DNA of 64,000 nucleotides. It comes from Aquimarina sp. MAR_2010_214 (GTDB taxonomy: Bacteria; Bacteroidota; Bacteroidia; Flavobacteriales; Flavobacteriaceae). The notes beneath the pieces are model-generated. The model did not search any database, was not told where the DNA came from, and saw nothing but the letters and a program-made list of their open reading frames with translations. The position numbers and the translations under genes are program-made. The stretch covers positions 3,596,001 through 3,660,000 of the forward strand of contig NZ_PJMS01000001.1 in assembly GCF_002846555.1 (NCBI RefSeq), given 5' to 3'. Below, one piece after another: positions 26,922 to 35,283 of the stretch (positions within the stretch are counted from its first letter, which is position 1; each line of letters begins with the position of its first letter).

Positions 26922-28317
26922 TATTGTCGTAGGCAAACAAAGAACCATTAATAAGGAGGTAAAGCTTACAGGTGTAGGCTTACATACTGGAAAAGAAGTA
27001 ACGTTAACTTTTAAACCGGCACCCGAGAATCATGGCTATGCATTTTGCAGAATTGATCTAGAAGGTAGTCCTATTATTGAGGCTGATGCTAATTACGTTG
27101 TAAATACACAACGAGGGACAAATTTAGAGAAAAATGGAGTTAGCATTCAGACATCAGAACACGTACTTGCTGCTTGTGTAGGATTAGAAATCGATAATCT
27201 TTTGATAGAGTTAAATGCATCAGAACCCCCAATTATGGATGGTTCTAGTAAGTTTTTTATCGAAGCTCTGGAACAAGCTGGTATTGTAGAACAAGAATCA
27301 GAAAGAGAAGAGTATATCGTAAAAGATGTGATCTCTTATATCGATGAAGAATCTGGTAGTGAAATTATTGTAATGCCATCTGATGAATATCAGGTGACAA
27401 CTATGGTAGATTTTGGAACCAAAGTTTTAGGGACTCAAAATGCTTCTTTAAAACATCTTTCAGATTTTAAAAAGGAAATTGCCGATGCTAGAACTTTTAG
27501 TTTTCTACACGAGTTAGAAATGTTATTAGAACATGGTCTGATTAAAGGAGGAGACTTAAATAATGCTATAGTGTATGTGGATAAGGAATTAAGTCCAAGC
27601 ACAATGGAAAAACTTAAAGTAGCCTTCGGAAAAGAATCTATCGCTATAAAGCCTAATGGTATTTTGGATAATTTAACATTACATTACCCAAACGAGGCAG
27701 CACGTCATAAACTATTGGATGTTATAGGAGATATAGCATTAATAGGAACTAGGATTAGAGGTAAAATTATAGCTAATAAACCAGGGCACTATGTGAATAC
27801 CCAGTTTGCTAAAAAACTTTCGAAGATTATAAAAATTGAAAAACGTAATAAAGTTCCTCAATTTGATCTTTCAAAAGAGCCTTTAATGGATATTAATAAG
27901 ATAATGGGTATGCTTCCGCATAGACCTCCTTTCTTATTAATAGACAGGATTTTAGAAATGTCTGATAAGCACGTAGTTGGTCTTAAGAATGTAACTATGA
28001 ATGAGCCTTTTTTTGTAGGACATTTTCCAGGTGCACCAGTAATGCCTGGAGTACTTCAGATTGAAGCTATGGCTCAGACAGGTGGAATTTTAGCATTAAG
28101 TACAGTACCAGATCCAGAAAATTACCTTACCTATTTTATGAAAATAGATAAGGTGAAATTCAAACAGCAAGTATTACCAGGTGACACTTTGATATTTAAA
28201 TTAGAATTGATAACACCTATTCGTCGCGGTATATGTCATATGCAAGCCTTTGCTTATGCTAATGGAAAATTAGTTACCGAGGCAGAACTTATGGCACAAA
28301 TTGTAAAATCAAAATAA
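26914..28317 (+). CDS. lpxC/fabZ: Bifunctional UDP-3-O-acyl-GlcNAc deacetylase / 3-hydroxyacyl-ACP dehydratase
   Basis: A 467-residue fusion. Residues ~8-310 are LpxC, the zinc deacetylase that commits the pathway to lipid A (H83 in SEHVLAAC; further zinc ligands in the [12 protein letters not shown] segment). Residues ~325-467 are FabZ, a hotdog-fold dehydratase of fatty acid elongation, with active-site H370 in [10 protein letters not shown] and E384 in IEAMAQTGG. The fusion is characteristic of Bacteroidota and joins the two uses of hydroxyacyl-ACP in one chain. It overlaps lpxD by 8 bp and precedes lpxA by 14 bp. Confidence 0.97.
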   Translation: MSNIVVGKQRTINKEVKLTGVGLHTGKEVTLTFKPAPENHGYAFCRIDLEGSPIIEADANYVVNTQRGTNLEKNGVSIQTSEHVLAACVGLEIDNLLIELNASEPPIMDGSSKFFIEALEQAGIVEQESEREEYIVKDVISYIDEESGSEIIVMPSDEYQVTTMVDFGTKVLGTQNASLKHLSDFKKEIADARTFSFLHELEMLLEHGLIKGGDLNNAIVYVDKELSPSTMEKLKVAFGKESIAIKPNGILDNLTLHYPNEAARHKLLDVIGDIALIGTRIRGKIIANKPGHYVNTQFAKKLSKIIKIEKRNKVPQFDLSKEPLMDINKIMGMLPHRPPFLLIDRILEMSDKHVVGLKNVTMNEPFFVGHFPGAPVMPGVLQIEAMAQTGGILALSTVPDPENYLTYFMKIDKVKFKQQVLPGDTLIFKLELITPIRRGICHMQAFAYANGKLVTEAELMAQIVKSK

Positions 28318-28331
28318 TCAATAAAAAATAG

Positions 28332-29114
28332 ATGAATCAACCGTTAGCATACGTTCATCCAGGAGCAAAAATTGCAAAGAATGTTGTAATAGAACCTTTT
28401 ACAACTATACATAATAATGTAGTGATAGGAGAAGGAACCTGGATAGGTTCTAATGTTACTATTATGGAAGGAGCGCGCATAGGGAAAAATTGTAGTATTT
28501 TTCCAGGAGCCGTTATTTCTGCTACTCCCCAGGATAAAAAATTTAATGATGAAGATACTATAACTGAAATTGGAGATAATACTACAATTCGGGAATGTGT
28601 TACAATCAATAGAGGAACGACCGATAGAATGAAAACCAAAATAGGAAAGAATTGTTGGATTATGGCATATTGCCATATAGCCCACGATTGCATTGTTGGT
28701 GATAATTGTATATTCTCTAATAATAGTACATTAGCAGGTCACATCAATGTTGGTGATTATGTAGTTTTGGCGGGTATGGCTGCGGTACAACAGTTTTGTA
28801 GTATTGGTAATCACGCATTTGTAACAGGAGGGTCATTAGTACGTAAAGATGTACCTCCATTTGTTAAAGCTGCCAGAGAACCTTTATCATATGTTGGGAT
28901 TAACTCTATAGGACTGCGCCGAAGAGGTTTCTCAACAGAGAAAATAAGAGAAATACAAAATATTTATCGAATATTATATCAACAGAATTATAATAATACT
29001 CAAGCAGTAGCAATTATTGAAGCCGAAATGGAAGCAACTCCAGAAAGAGATGAGGTTTTAGAATTTATTAAAAACTCTCAGAGAGGAATTATGAAAGGAT
29101 ATTTTTCTAATTAG
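28332..29114 (+). CDS. lpxA: Acyl-ACP--UDP-N-acetylglucosamine O-acyltransferase
   Basis: A 260-residue LpxA, first step of lipid A synthesis. The left-handed beta-helix is evident from repeated IGxxxxI/V hexapeptides from residue 5 on. Key features are CHIAHDCIVGDNC (catalytic His), FSNNSTLAGHINVGDY, the QQFCSIGNHAFVTGGS strand and the C-terminal helices (IREIQNIYRILYQQNYNN). Length is standard. It follows lpxC-fabZ by 14 bp and precedes efp by 41 bp. Confidence 0.97.
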   Translation: MNQPLAYVHPGAKIAKNVVIEPFTTIHNNVVIGEGTWIGSNVTIMEGARIGKNCSIFPGAVISATPQDKKFNDEDTITEIGDNTTIRECVTINRGTTDRMKTKIGKNCWIMAYCHIAHDCIVGDNCIFSNNSTLAGHINVGDYVVLAGMAAVQQFCSIGNHAFVTGGSLVRKDVPPFVKAAREPLSYVGINSIGLRRRGFSTEKIREIQNIYRILYQQNYNNTQAVAIIEAEMEATPERDEVLEFIKNSQRGIMKGYFSN

Positions 29115-29155
29115 GTAATTCGATACAGATAATAATCATAAGAAATTAAAGAATA

Positions 29156-29722
29156 ATGGCAAGTACTAGTGATATAAGAAATGGATTGTGTATCAAATAC
29201 AATCACGACATCTTTAAAGTTATTGAATTTTTACATGTGAAACCTGGTAAAGGACCTGCTTTTGTACGTACAAAGTTAAAAAGTGTCACTACAGGAAAAG
29301 TAATTGATAATACATTTTCTGCAGGTCATAAGATTGACGATGTGCGAGTTGAAACGCATAAATTTCAATTTCTGTATGCAGAAGGAGACACGTATCATTT
29401 TATGAATACAGAAGATTATAATCAAATAACTTTAGAGAAATCTACTTTGGATGCTCCTGGATTATTAAAAGAAGGAGAAGTGGTAACTGTTATTATCAAT
29501 TCTGAAGACCAAATGCCTCTTTCTGTAGAAATGCCTGCGAGTGTTATTCTTGAAGTAACAGCGACAGAACCTGGTGTTAAAGGAAATACGGCTACCAATG
29601 CGACTAAACCAGCTACCGTAGAAACGGGAGCAGAAGTAATGGTACCTCTTTTTATTAATGAAGGAGATAAAATTAAAGTCGAAACAGAAAAAGGAACGTA
29701 TAAAGAAAGAATAAAAGAATAA
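29156..29722 (+). CDS. efp: Translation elongation factor P
   Basis: A 188-residue EF-P that rescues ribosomes stalled on polyproline stretches. Three OB/KOW-type domains; the loop VKPGKGPAFVRTKLKS carries the tip lysine (K33-34 region), which is the usual modification position. The C-terminus ATEPGVKGNTATNATKPATVETG is the conserved family motif. It is embedded between lipid A genes, a placement conserved in Flavobacteriia. Confidence 0.97.
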   Translation: MASTSDIRNGLCIKYNHDIFKVIEFLHVKPGKGPAFVRTKLKSVTTGKVIDNTFSAGHKIDDVRVETHKFQFLYAEGDTYHFMNTEDYNQITLEKSTLDAPGLLKEGEVVTVIINSEDQMPLSVEMPASVILEVTATEPGVKGNTATNATKPATVETGAEVMVPLFINEGDKIKVETEKGTYKERIKE

Positions 29723-29746
29723 CATTTTATATTCCGAATTTTTAGA

Positions 29747-30685
29747 ATGAAATTTCCGCAAGCGCATACCTTACAACAAATAGCTACAATTATATCATCA
29801 GAGTATGTAGGGGACTCTAATTTCCCGATTTTAGGGATGAATGAAATACATGTAGTTTCTCCTGGAGATATCGTTTTTGTTGATCATCCCAAATATTATG
29901 ATAAAGCATTGGAAAGTGCGGCAACAGTAATTTTGATTAATAAAGAAGTAGAATGCCCAGAAGGAAAAGCTCTTTTAATCTCGGATGACCCTTTTAGAGA
30001 TTTTAATAAACTTACCACATATTTTAGACCATTCAAAAAAGCTGATTCGTTAATTTCAGAAACAGCCAAAATTGGTAAAAATACAACCATACAGCCTGGT
30101 AGTTTTATCGGGAATAATGTTATTATTGGTGATAATTGCCTTATTCATGCCAATGTTAGTATTTATGATAATACTATTATTGGTAATAATGTTACTATAC
30201 ATGCGGGTACTGTTTTAGGAACAGATGCTTTTTATTATCAGAAAAGACCCCATGGATTTGATAAATTAATTTCTGGAGGACGTGTAGTAATAGAGGATTA
30301 TGTAGATTTGGGTTCTTCATGTACTATAGATAAGGGAGTTACCGGAGATACTATAATAAAAGAAGGTACCAAAATAGATAATCAAGTACAAGTTGGTCAT
30401 GATACAGTTATTGGAAGAAAATGTTTGATCGCTTCTCAAGTTGGTATTGCGGGTTGTGTTGTCATTGAAGATGAAGTAACAATCTGGGGGCAAGTTGGTA
30501 TTACTAGCGCTATTACAATTGGAGCAAAGGCTGTTATTTCTGCCCAATCAGGAGTTAGTAAATCTTTAGAACCTAATAAAAGTTATTTTGGGACTCCTGC
30601 AGATGATTTTAGAAAAAAATACAAGGAAATTGCTGCAATACGACAGATTCCTGATTTAATAGACAAATTGAATAAAAATGAGTAA
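29747..30685 (+). CDS. Second LpxD-like N-acyltransferase
   Basis: A 312-residue protein with the LpxD layout: an N-terminal uridine-binding-like domain (FPILGMNEIHVVSPGDIVFVDH) and a left-handed beta-helix (IGNNVIIGDNCLIHANV). The catalytic His is kept (DNQVQVGHDTVIG). It is shorter than and clearly diverged from the first LpxD, lacking its C-terminal helix extension. It is annotated as LpxD in many flavobacteria, but two copies per operon suggest a different acyl or sugar substrate (inference). It overlaps the next gene by 8 bp. Confidence 0.85.
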   Translation: MKFPQAHTLQQIATIISSEYVGDSNFPILGMNEIHVVSPGDIVFVDHPKYYDKALESAATVILINKEVECPEGKALLISDDPFRDFNKLTTYFRPFKKADSLISETAKIGKNTTIQPGSFIGNNVIIGDNCLIHANVSIYDNTIIGNNVTIHAGTVLGTDAFYYQKRPHGFDKLISGGRVVIEDYVDLGSSCTIDKGVTGDTIIKEGTKIDNQVQVGHDTVIGRKCLIASQVGIAGCVVIEDEVTIWGQVGITSAITIGAKAVISAQSGVSKSLEPNKSYFGTPADDFRKKYKEIAAIRQIPDLIDKLNKNE

Positions 30686-31084
30686 AACAGTTAAGGATAT
30701 AGTACGATCTTTTTATGAAGCAGATCTTATTCATGATACTAAAGCCTTTTCTGAATATTTACATCCTGAAATTGAATTGTATTGGAATAGCAGTTTTGGA
30801 TTCAGCAAAAAAGATTTTAATGATATTAAGACCATGTTTAATGAAATGGCCTTGTCTTTTGAAACTTTAAGATGCGAAATTAGCCACCTTATTGCCGAAG
30901 GAAATACGGTAACTATACGGTACACATATTTTGTTCAAACTATTGAAACACCAGATAAAGAAGATCCCCTAGCTCATTTTATTGCAATTTGGGACTTAAG
31001 AATGATAAATTATATAGAGGATATCAAATAAGTCAACAAGGAGATAATGCTTCTGAAAGTATAATGTCATTTATTTCAAAATAA
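30678..31084 (+). pseudogene. NTF2-like/SnoaL-type protein interrupted by a frameshift
   Basis: The open frame gives 117 residues (stop ends 31031) with a cone-shaped NTF2-like fold: VKDIVRSFYEADLIHD, FETLRCEISHLIAEGNTVTIRY, DPLAHFIAIWDL. After FIAIWDL the sequence departs from the family, while the next frame continues with KNDKLYRGYQISQQGDN to TAA at 31082-31084, matching the usual C-terminus (K.. LYRGYQISQ). Restoring one base near 30996-31000 joins them to ~135 residues. So there is one missing base, either a real mutation or a sequencing error. No catalytic role known; it sits in the lpx-sucD run. Confidence 0.75.
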
Positions 31085-31109
31085 TTAGTTTTTCATTTCA
31101 ACCATAATT

Positions 31110-31129
31110 TTCAAAAGCTTACTTTTGAA
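31110..31129 (+). promoter_or_regulatory. sucD -7 box (TACTTTTG) within an inverted repeat
   Basis: TACTTTTG at 31120-31127 matches TAnnTTTG and is 31 bp before the sucD ATG. It is overlapped by TTCAAAAG (31110-31117) and CTTTTGAA (31122-31129), an 8-bp perfect inverted repeat with a 4-base gap. No -33 TTG seen. Confidence 0.35.
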
Positions 31130-31158
31130 GCTCTAAAAAAATAAAAAATCATAACGCA

Positions 31159-32031
31159 ATGAGTGTTTTAGTTAATAAAGATTCAAAAATTATTGTACAA
31201 GGATTTACAGGTAGTGAAGGTACTTTTCATGCAGGTCAAATGATCGAGTATGGAACAAATGTTGTTGGAGGAGTGACCCCCGGAAAAGGAGGACAAACTC
31301 ATTTGGATAAACCCGTTTTTAATACCGTAGAAGATGCAGTTAGAGAAGTAGGTGCTGATACTACAATTATTTTTGTACCACCAGCTTTTGCTGCAGATGC
31401 AATTATGGAAGCTGCTGATGCAGGAATAAAAGTAATTATTACAATTACAGAAGGTATTCCCGTTGCAGATATGATTACAGCATCAAACTATATTAGTGAT
31501 AAAGAATGTAGACTTATTGGCCCAAATTGCCCAGGAGTAATTACTCCAGGAGAAGCAAAAGTTGGTATTATGCCAGGGTTTGTATTCAAAAAAGGAAATG
31601 TAGGTATTGTTTCAAAATCGGGTACTCTAACATATGAAGCAGCAGATCAAGTTGTAAAACAAGGACTTGGGATAACTACTGCAATAGGAATTGGTGGAGA
31701 TCCAATTATTGGTACTACTACAAAAGAAGCTGTTGAATTATTAATCAATGATCCAGAAACAGACTGTGTGGTTATGATTGGTGAAATTGGAGGTCAGTTA
31801 GAGGCAGATGCTGCAAAATGGATAAAAGAAAGCGGAACTTCTAAACCTGTTGTAGGTTTTATTGCTGGTGAAACTGCACCTGCTGGTCGTACTATGGGAC
31901 ATGCTGGAGCTATTGTCGGTGGAAGCGAAGATACTGCGGCAGCCAAAAAAGAAATCATGAGAGAATGTGGAATTCATGTAGTAAACTCTCCTGCAGAAAT
32001 AGGAAAGAAAGTAGCTGAAGTGTTAGGCTAG
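31159..32031 (+). CDS. sucD: Succinyl-CoA ligase (ADP-forming) alpha subunit
   Basis: A 290-residue SucD, the CoA-binding and phospho-histidine subunit of the TCA-cycle enzyme making ATP (or GTP) from succinyl-CoA. Motifs: [18 protein letters not shown] (N-terminal CoA-binding Rossmann), [20 protein letters not shown], and the active-site H248 in [10 protein letters not shown]. Length is standard. The beta subunit gene is not in this window, which is usual for Flavobacteriia where sucC and sucD are apart. It is followed by a long palindromic terminator. Confidence 0.97.
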   Translation: MSVLVNKDSKIIVQGFTGSEGTFHAGQMIEYGTNVVGGVTPGKGGQTHLDKPVFNTVEDAVREVGADTTIIFVPPAFAADAIMEAADAGIKVIITITEGIPVADMITASNYISDKECRLIGPNCPGVITPGEAKVGIMPGFVFKKGNVGIVSKSGTLTYEAADQVVKQGLGITTAIGIGGDPIIGTTTKEAVELLINDPETDCVVMIGEIGGQLEADAAKWIKESGTSKPVVGFIAGETAPAGRTMGHAGAIVGGSEDTAAAKKEIMRECGIHVVNSPAEIGKKVAEVLG

Positions 32032-32073
32032 AAAAAAATATTTGGAATTAATATCGTAGAAATTACGAATAGC

Positions 32074-32127
32074 TTTTCTAAACTAAAAACGTCCATGAAA
32101 TTTCATGGACGTTTTTAGTTTAGAAAA
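32074..32127. terminator. 54-bp perfect palindrome, bidirectional intrinsic terminator
   Basis: Arms 32074-32100 and 32101-32127 are perfect 27-bp complements with no spacer. The core is AAAAACGTCCATG ... CATGGACGTTTTT, with A and T runs on both sides, so RNA from either strand would form a strong hairpin followed by U's. It lies 42 bp past sucD. The outer arms go well beyond what a terminator needs. Confidence 0.85.
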
Positions 32128-32382
32128 AATGTAGAAATGCAAACCAAACAAAATATTCTGTATATATGTAATTTATAGAAGTAATTAAACGGCGTAAAAA
32201 CAATTTTGAGATGATAGATAGTCATAGGACCAAAAATTATAGTAAATTAACAAACGAGTTTATGTAATCACTAGAGATTGTTTTAACAAACATAAAACGA
32301 TAACGATGTTGATTAAGAAATTATACCTTTGTTGCTTGATATACACTTTAAAAATCTTAATATTTACTAGGGAAGAAGAATA
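32128..32382 (+). promoter_or_regulatory. Upstream region of the LacI-type regulator with a -7 box
   Basis: The stretch between the palindrome and the regulator ATG holds no gene. TACCTTTG at 32324-32331 is a TAnnTTTG match 51 bp before the ATG. ACGATAACGATG at 32297-32308 contains an ACGAT direct repeat just upstream of that box; autoregulation through it is only a guess. Confidence 0.35.
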
Positions 32383-33408
32383 ATGCCAAAAAATAAAGTA
32401 ACCATTCAATCTATTGCTGATGCTTTGGGAGTATCAGTTTCAACCGTTTCTAGAGTAATGAATGGAGTAGGGAAAAAGTATAGGATAAGTACCAAGACAA
32501 GAGATATTATCCTCAAAAAAGCTAAAGAATTAGATTACACTCCTAATAAAATAGCAAAAAGCCTGCGTTTACAAAAAACATTTACAATAGGTCTTATTAT
32601 ACCTGATATTTCTAATCCATGGTTCTCTAAAATTGCAATGAAAATAGAAGAAGAATCAAGAAAGAAAAAATATAATGTCTTTTTATGCAATACTAATGGT
32701 GACATTAATATAGAAAAAGAATCCTTAGAATTAATGGAGAACTGGCATGTAGATGGCGTTGTAATAGTACCAATTGGCTTGGAATATGAACATTTGCTAA
32801 AATCTTATAAAAACGGAATGCCCTTAGTGTTTGTTGATAGATTTTTTGAAGGAATAGATATACCTTATGTATCCACCAATGATCTAGAAGGAGCCTACGA
32901 AGCAAATGAATATTTAATAAAAAATGGGCATAGAAATATTGCTTGTATTCAAGGTTTAATAGGAACTTCTCAAAATACGCAAAGAGTTAAAGGGTATAAA
33001 AAGGCATTAGAAGATAATAACTTACCTTATAGATCGGATCTTATTGTCGGTTATGATTTTGGATTTCAGAATGGGTATGATCAAGCAAAGAAAATTATAG
33101 AACAAATTGATAAAACTAAGGTAACTGCAATTTTTTCTACAGGAAACCAGATAACACTGGGTATTTTAAAAGCCTTAAAAGAAAAAAACATTCGTATTCC
33201 TGAGGATTTATCATTGATCTCATTCGATGAAAACAACTATTCAGAGTTGTTGTATACCCCAATTTCTACAGTATCTCATGTTGATGAGAAAATAGGGGAT
33301 AAGGCGATAGAACTTTTATTCAATCAAATTAATAAAACAATTGCGGATAATAATTATATTTTGACCCCTACCCATTTAATAAAAAGAGATTCTGTGAAGC
33401 AATTGTAA
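32383..33408 (+). CDS. LacI-family transcriptional regulator
   Basis: A 341-residue regulator. Residues 5-60 are the LacI HTH and hinge helix (TIQSIADALGVSVSTVSRVMN ... DYTPNKIAKSLR). Residues ~65-335 are a periplasmic-binding-protein-like sensor (TIGLIIPDISNPWFS, DGVVIVPIG, SLISFDENNYSELL, STVSHVDEKIGDKAIELL). The HTH and hinge residues fit operators with a CAAACGTTTG-like core, and one such site lies ~300 bp downstream at 33714. With a nucleoside catabolic set following, the ligand could be ribose or a nucleoside (inference). Confidence 0.92.
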   Translation: MPKNKVTIQSIADALGVSVSTVSRVMNGVGKKYRISTKTRDIILKKAKELDYTPNKIAKSLRLQKTFTIGLIIPDISNPWFSKIAMKIEEESRKKKYNVFLCNTNGDINIEKESLELMENWHVDGVVIVPIGLEYEHLLKSYKNGMPLVFVDRFFEGIDIPYVSTNDLEGAYEANEYLIKNGHRNIACIQGLIGTSQNTQRVKGYKKALEDNNLPYRSDLIVGYDFGFQNGYDQAKKIIEQIDKTKVTAIFSTGNQITLGILKALKEKNIRIPEDLSLISFDENNYSELLYTPISTVSHVDEKIGDKAIELLFNQINKTIADNNYILTPTHLIKRDSVKQL

Positions 33409-33890
33409 GGTACCCCCAGTATTTTCTATTTAGGCTTGTTTCCTCTATTCGAACAGTATGGATGCATTTAAAAAATAATGATGCATTGTTTAAACATTAA
33501 AATACAATATAATTCTACTAATGTGTGTAATAGTGTTAATTAAATGGTTGTTTGTTTAGTATTTTGTTAAAGTTTTGAATAAAACAGTATTATATTGATG
33601 AAAGTGTAAGTGTTTGATTATTAGTCATGTGTGCTTTTTAGAATGCTTTTTTTCTGAATTATTTTGAGAGTAACCAGTTTCCATGATTTGGATAATAGAA
33701 AAAAATAATTAAATTGCACAAACGTTTGCGCAAAATATGATTAACACTGCCCAAAGAATATTATCAATAACGTTTAAATAAATGTAGATAGTAATGATTG
33801 GATTAAATTCCATTTCAAAACTATCAATTTTCTTAAAACCAGTAACAACAAATTGTATTAATCATTAAGCTAATTTAATTTTCTGTTATT
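33409..33890. other. Long leader/intergenic stretch before the receptor remnant
   Basis: About 480 bp, very AT-rich, with no gene. It contains the LacI operator at 33714. Long untranslated regions of this type are usual in front of SusC-like receptor genes. Nothing else is recognised. Confidence 0.5.
33714..33733. promoter_or_regulatory. LacI-family operator TTGCACAAACGTTTGCGCAA
   Basis: A 20-bp palindrome with a single mismatch between arms and the CAAACGTTTG centre typical of PurR/CcpA-class LacI operators. It is between the LacI gene and the decayed TonB-receptor remnant, 158 bp before the latter's ATG. It is most likely bound by the regulator at 32383. I saw no second copy in the window. 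Confidence 0.65.
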
Positions 33891-34055
33891 ATGAAAAAAA
33901 TATTTCTTTTTGCCTTTTTGTTATTGTTTTTTGAGGGTACAATAATCGCGCAGGTCACAACTTCAAACATTAGAGGTAAAATATTTGACGATCAAAATAT
34001 TTCTTTAATGGGAGCAGATGTAATTTGGCCTACGCTATATTTTTTAAAAATGTAA
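33891..34055 (+). pseudogene. N-terminal remnant of a SusC-like TonB-dependent receptor
   Basis: A 54-codon frame. It has a signal peptide (MKKIFLFAFLLLFF ... IIAQ) followed by NIRGKIFDDQNISLMGADV, the start of the carboxypeptidase-regulatory-like (CarboxypepD_reg) domain found at the front of SusC/RagA receptors. The match stops abruptly after ADVI, and a foreign-looking tail leads to TAA. Intact receptors are ~1000 residues. An internal deletion has therefore removed nearly the whole gene and any SusD partner. The upstream operator survives. Confidence 0.7.
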
Positions 34056-34264
34056 TCTTTTGATATATAATATTTTTTTGAGACCCATATTTGTAAAGTA
34101 TTATTAAATTTAGGAGAGTTAATATAAGTTCTTACATGATTATGGTTTATGATAAATCTGAATATATGATTTACGTTAAAAATTGAAGTTTTATAGATGC
34201 TATTTTTTTGTGGAATATAATCTTAATCAAATTAATGTAGTTACAAGGAATAGAAGAGCATAGT
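34056..34264. other. Intergenic stretch after the receptor remnant
   Basis: About 210 bp of AT-rich sequence with no gene or terminator that I can support. It is presumably the downstream side of the deletion that removed the receptor gene. Confidence 0.4.
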
Positions 34265-34272
34265 TATTTTTG
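34265..34272 (+). promoter_or_regulatory. -7 box (TATTTTTG) for the nucleoside-use genes
   Basis: A TAnnTTTG match 24 bp before the ribokinase ATG. No -33 TTG was seen. If active, it lets the downstream genes be expressed without the operator-bearing receptor promoter. Confidence 0.35.
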
Positions 34273-34296
34273 AATTAATAGATAAAAGAATATAGA

Positions 34297-35202
34297 ATGA
34301 AAAAAATTATAACTGTTATAGGAAGTTATAATCGTGATATGGTGTTTCAAACTCCATATTTTCCAAGACCAGGAGAGACAATTACAGCAAGAAACTTTGA
34401 AATGTTTTCTGGTGGTAAGGGAGCAAACCAAGCAGTAGCTGCATCAAGATTAGGAGGAGATGTTTTTTTTATTACGAAAATGGGGAATGATGAATTAGAG
34501 AATAAATCAAAAGATAAATTTTCTAAAGATGGTATTCGGGTTAATTATATTCTTCAGGATTCAGATCTTCCTTCTGGAACAGCTGTGATTATGGTTAATG
34601 ATAATGGACAAAACTGCATTGTAATAACTCCAGGAGCAAATGATAATCTTTTATCTAGTGATATCGATGCATGTTCTCATGCCATAGAAAAAGCATCCTT
34701 TGTTTTAATGCAATTAGAAATCCCTTACAATACAGTAAAACATGCATTAGATATAAGCTATAAGATGAAAAAAAAGGTCATTCTTAATCCTGCACCTACA
34801 GTTCCCTTAGAAGATGATATTTATCAAAAACTATATTTAATCACACCTAATCAAACAGAAGCAACATTATTAACCGGTATTGAAGTAGAGAACGCAAAAT
34901 CTGCATCTAAGGCAGCAGATATATTTCTAAAGAAAGGGGTGCAGAACGTAATTATTACACTAGGAGAGAATGGAGCCTATTTTAAAAATAATGAAGAACA
35001 GTTTCTGGTACCCATACAAGAAGTAGAAGTAAAGGATACTACAGGAGCAGGTGATATCTTTAATGGAGCATTAGTTGTCGCATTATCAGAAGGGAAGAAC
35101 TGGAGACAAGCTGTAGAATTCGCTAACTCGGCATCTTCAATAGGAGTTAGTCGTTTGGGAGCACAATCATCAGCACCATATAGAAATGAGATCTCTATTT
35201 AA
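34297..35202 (+). CDS. rbsK: Ribokinase
   Basis: A 301-residue PfkB-family sugar kinase phosphorylating D-ribose at O5. Motifs: GSYNRDMVFQTPYFPRPGET (substrate site), the GGKGANQAVAASRLGG signature, LNPAPTVPL, and DTTGAGDIFNGAL with the catalytic Asp and anion hole. It fits as the last step that recovers ribose released by the nucleoside hydrolase two genes downstream. It is 24 bp before the open frame of the deaminase-like gene. Confidence 0.92.
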   Translation: MKKIITVIGSYNRDMVFQTPYFPRPGETITARNFEMFSGGKGANQAVAASRLGGDVFFITKMGNDELENKSKDKFSKDGIRVNYILQDSDLPSGTAVIMVNDNGQNCIVITPGANDNLLSSDIDACSHAIEKASFVLMQLEIPYNTVKHALDISYKMKKKVILNPAPTVPLEDDIYQKLYLITPNQTEATLLTGIEVENAKSASKAADIFLKKGVQNVIITLGENGAYFKNNEEQFLVPIQEVEVKDTTGAGDIFNGALVVALSEGKNWRQAVEFANSASSIGVSRLGAQSSAPYRNEISI

Positions 35203-35283
35203 CAAAGATTAAAAAGAAATTGAAATATGAATAAATACAAAGCAAAATATAAAATATGTATACAAAAACGTAATATAAATAGA

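Noticed and set aside
32297..32308. ACGATAACGATG as autoregulatory site of the LacI gene
   Set aside because: A direct repeat and not the palindrome expected for this family; kept only as a remark in the promoter entry.
35227..35283. Longer start for the adenosine deaminase-like gene
   Set aside because: The 19 extra residues are highly basic and would bury the lipoprotein signal; the Met at 35284 gives a clean signal peptide.
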